Of a DNA stretch of 6,410 nt, positions 6,006 to 6,410 are shown one piece after another. Within the stretch, counting starts at the first letter, position 1; each line of letters begins with the position of its first letter. A model generated the notes under the pieces. The model saw only the letters and a list, made by a program, of their open reading frames with translations. It was not told the DNA's origin and searched no databases. The position numbers were made by a program, and so were the translations under genes. Origin of the DNA: Bryobacterales bacterium (GTDB lineage: Bacteria > Acidobacteriota > Terriglobia > Bryobacterales > Bryobacteraceae). The DNA is taken from positions 1-6,410 of the forward strand of contig PLRZ01000611.1 in the NCBI GenBank assembly GCA_003164075.1, given 5' to 3'.

Positions 6006-6006
6006 T
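6001..6006 (+). promoter_or_regulatory. -10 element (TACAAT) of the arabinofuranosidase gene
   Basis: TACAAT differs from the TATAAT consensus at one base. The predicted start is about 6013, giving a leader of about 25 bases. No good -35 hexamer lies 16-18 bp upstream (TAGCAT at 17 bp), so the promoter may be intrinsically weak or need an activator. Confidence 0.5.
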
Positions 6007-6025
6007 GCCACTTCTACGCAACAAT

Positions 6026-6032
6026 AAGGAGG
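6026..6032 (+). promoter_or_regulatory. Strong Shine-Dalgarno (AAGGAGG)
   Basis: A seven-base perfect match to the anti-Shine-Dalgarno, five bases before the ATG at 6038. It decides the start in favour of 6038 over the in-frame ATG at 6071. It is the only strong ribosome binding site in the window. Confidence 0.8.
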
Positions 6033-6037
6033 AGCCA

Positions 6038-6410
6038 ATGCGGTCTCTAAACAACGCAAATAGGACAAACATGAAAACGAGAATCGATCTTGTGCTAATG
6101 CTCGCACTGGCGCTCACGCTGATTGGCGCCACGTTGACGATGGCCCAGCAGACCGGGGGGGGAGCCAATGTTCCTCCGCCCAGGCCGAAAGGCCCATGTG
6201 ACATCTACGCCGCGGCCGGCGACCCCTGCGTGGCCGCCCACAGCACCACGCGCGCGCTGTACGCCTCCTACAAGGGCCCGCTCTACCAGGTCCTGCGCCA
6301 GTCGGACGGCAAGACCTTGGACATTGGCGTGGTCCAGCCCGCCGCGTCGCCGGTCCCGGATGCGGGCGGATACGCCAACGCGGCTGCGCAGGACGCGTTC
6401 TGCGCCAACA
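6038..6410 (+). CDS. Secreted GH54 alpha-L-arabinofuranosidase (AbfB-type catalytic domain), N-terminal part
   Basis: Only the first 124 residues are in the window; the frame is open at the right edge. Residues 12-36 form a signal peptide (MKTR, hydrophobic core LVLMLALALTLIG, likely cut after TMA). A Pro/Gly-rich linker follows (37-51). The mature protein then shows GPCDIY (52-57), DPCVAAHSTTRALY (62-75), GPLYQVLRQSDGK (80-92) and AQDAFCAN (117-124). This is the opening of the GH54 arabinofuranosidase B domain, which removes terminal alpha-L-arabinofuranosyl units from arabinan and arabinoxylan. C54 and C64 match the first disulfide of fungal AbfB, and C122 would start the second. The catalytic acids lie beyond the window. 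The n-region from 6038 is 15 residues; an internal start at 6071 would give a more usual signal peptide. It is preceded by its own promoter and two operator-like sites. Confidence 0.88.
   Translation, partial: MRSLNNANRTNMKTRIDLVLMLALALTLIGATLTMAQQTGGGANVPPPRPKGPCDIYAAAGDPCVAAHSTTRALYASYKGPLYQVLRQSDGKTLDIGVVQPAASPVPDAGGYANAAAQDAFCAN

Noticed and set aside
5977..6204. A 75-codon minus-strand open frame over the arabinofuranosidase start
   Set aside because: It lies antisense to a gene with a strong Shine-Dalgarno, signal peptide and GH54 motifs, and it covers the operator region.

Overview
The window is high-GC bacterial chromosomal DNA with mixed gene orientation, outer-membrane biogenesis machinery and a secreted plant-polysaccharide hydrolase. 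Together these suggest a Gram-negative soil bacterium. My best guess is an acidobacterium of the Solibacter/Bryobacter kind, but that rests on gene content and style, not on a marker gene. I see no tRNA, rRNA, insertion sequence, CRISPR array or phage gene.

Layout, left to right. (1) On the minus strand, the N-terminal 185 residues of a BamA/TamA-like outer-membrane protein: a signal peptide, one full POTRA domain and most of a second. It runs off the left edge. (2) Divergent from it on the plus strand, a complete ThiF/MoeB-type adenylyltransferase (340 aa) with nucleotide-binding, zinc and catalytic-cysteine motifs intact. (3) Converging on it with a 3-base gap, a 541-aa polytopic membrane protein of the GT-C glycosyltransferase type on the minus strand. 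(4) After a 185-bp divergent intergenic region, a 520-aa paralogue of that protein on the plus strand; the two share the same ordered motifs. (5) A hairpin-rich spacer, then a two-gene cassette. The first gene is a small nucleotidyltransferase-fold gene broken by a one-base frameshift at its active site. The second is a 66-aa helical protein whose GTG start overlaps the first gene's TGA stop. (6) A regulatory region with two LacI-type operator-like pseudopalindromes, a -10 element and a perfect Shine-Dalgarno. (7) The start of a secreted GH54 alpha-L-arabinofuranosidase that runs off the right edge.

The genes do not form one pathway. The clearest functional units are the divergent GT-C pair (probably sugar transfer to envelope glycans or lipids), the nucleotidyltransferase/small-protein cassette (toxin-antitoxin-like in layout, function unproven), and the arabinofuranosidase with its own promoter and likely LacI-family repression. 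Three plus-strand genes have a TAnnnT hexamer ending six or seven bases before the start codon and no usable Shine-Dalgarno, suggesting leaderless transcripts. The arabinofuranosidase instead has a strong ribosome binding site.
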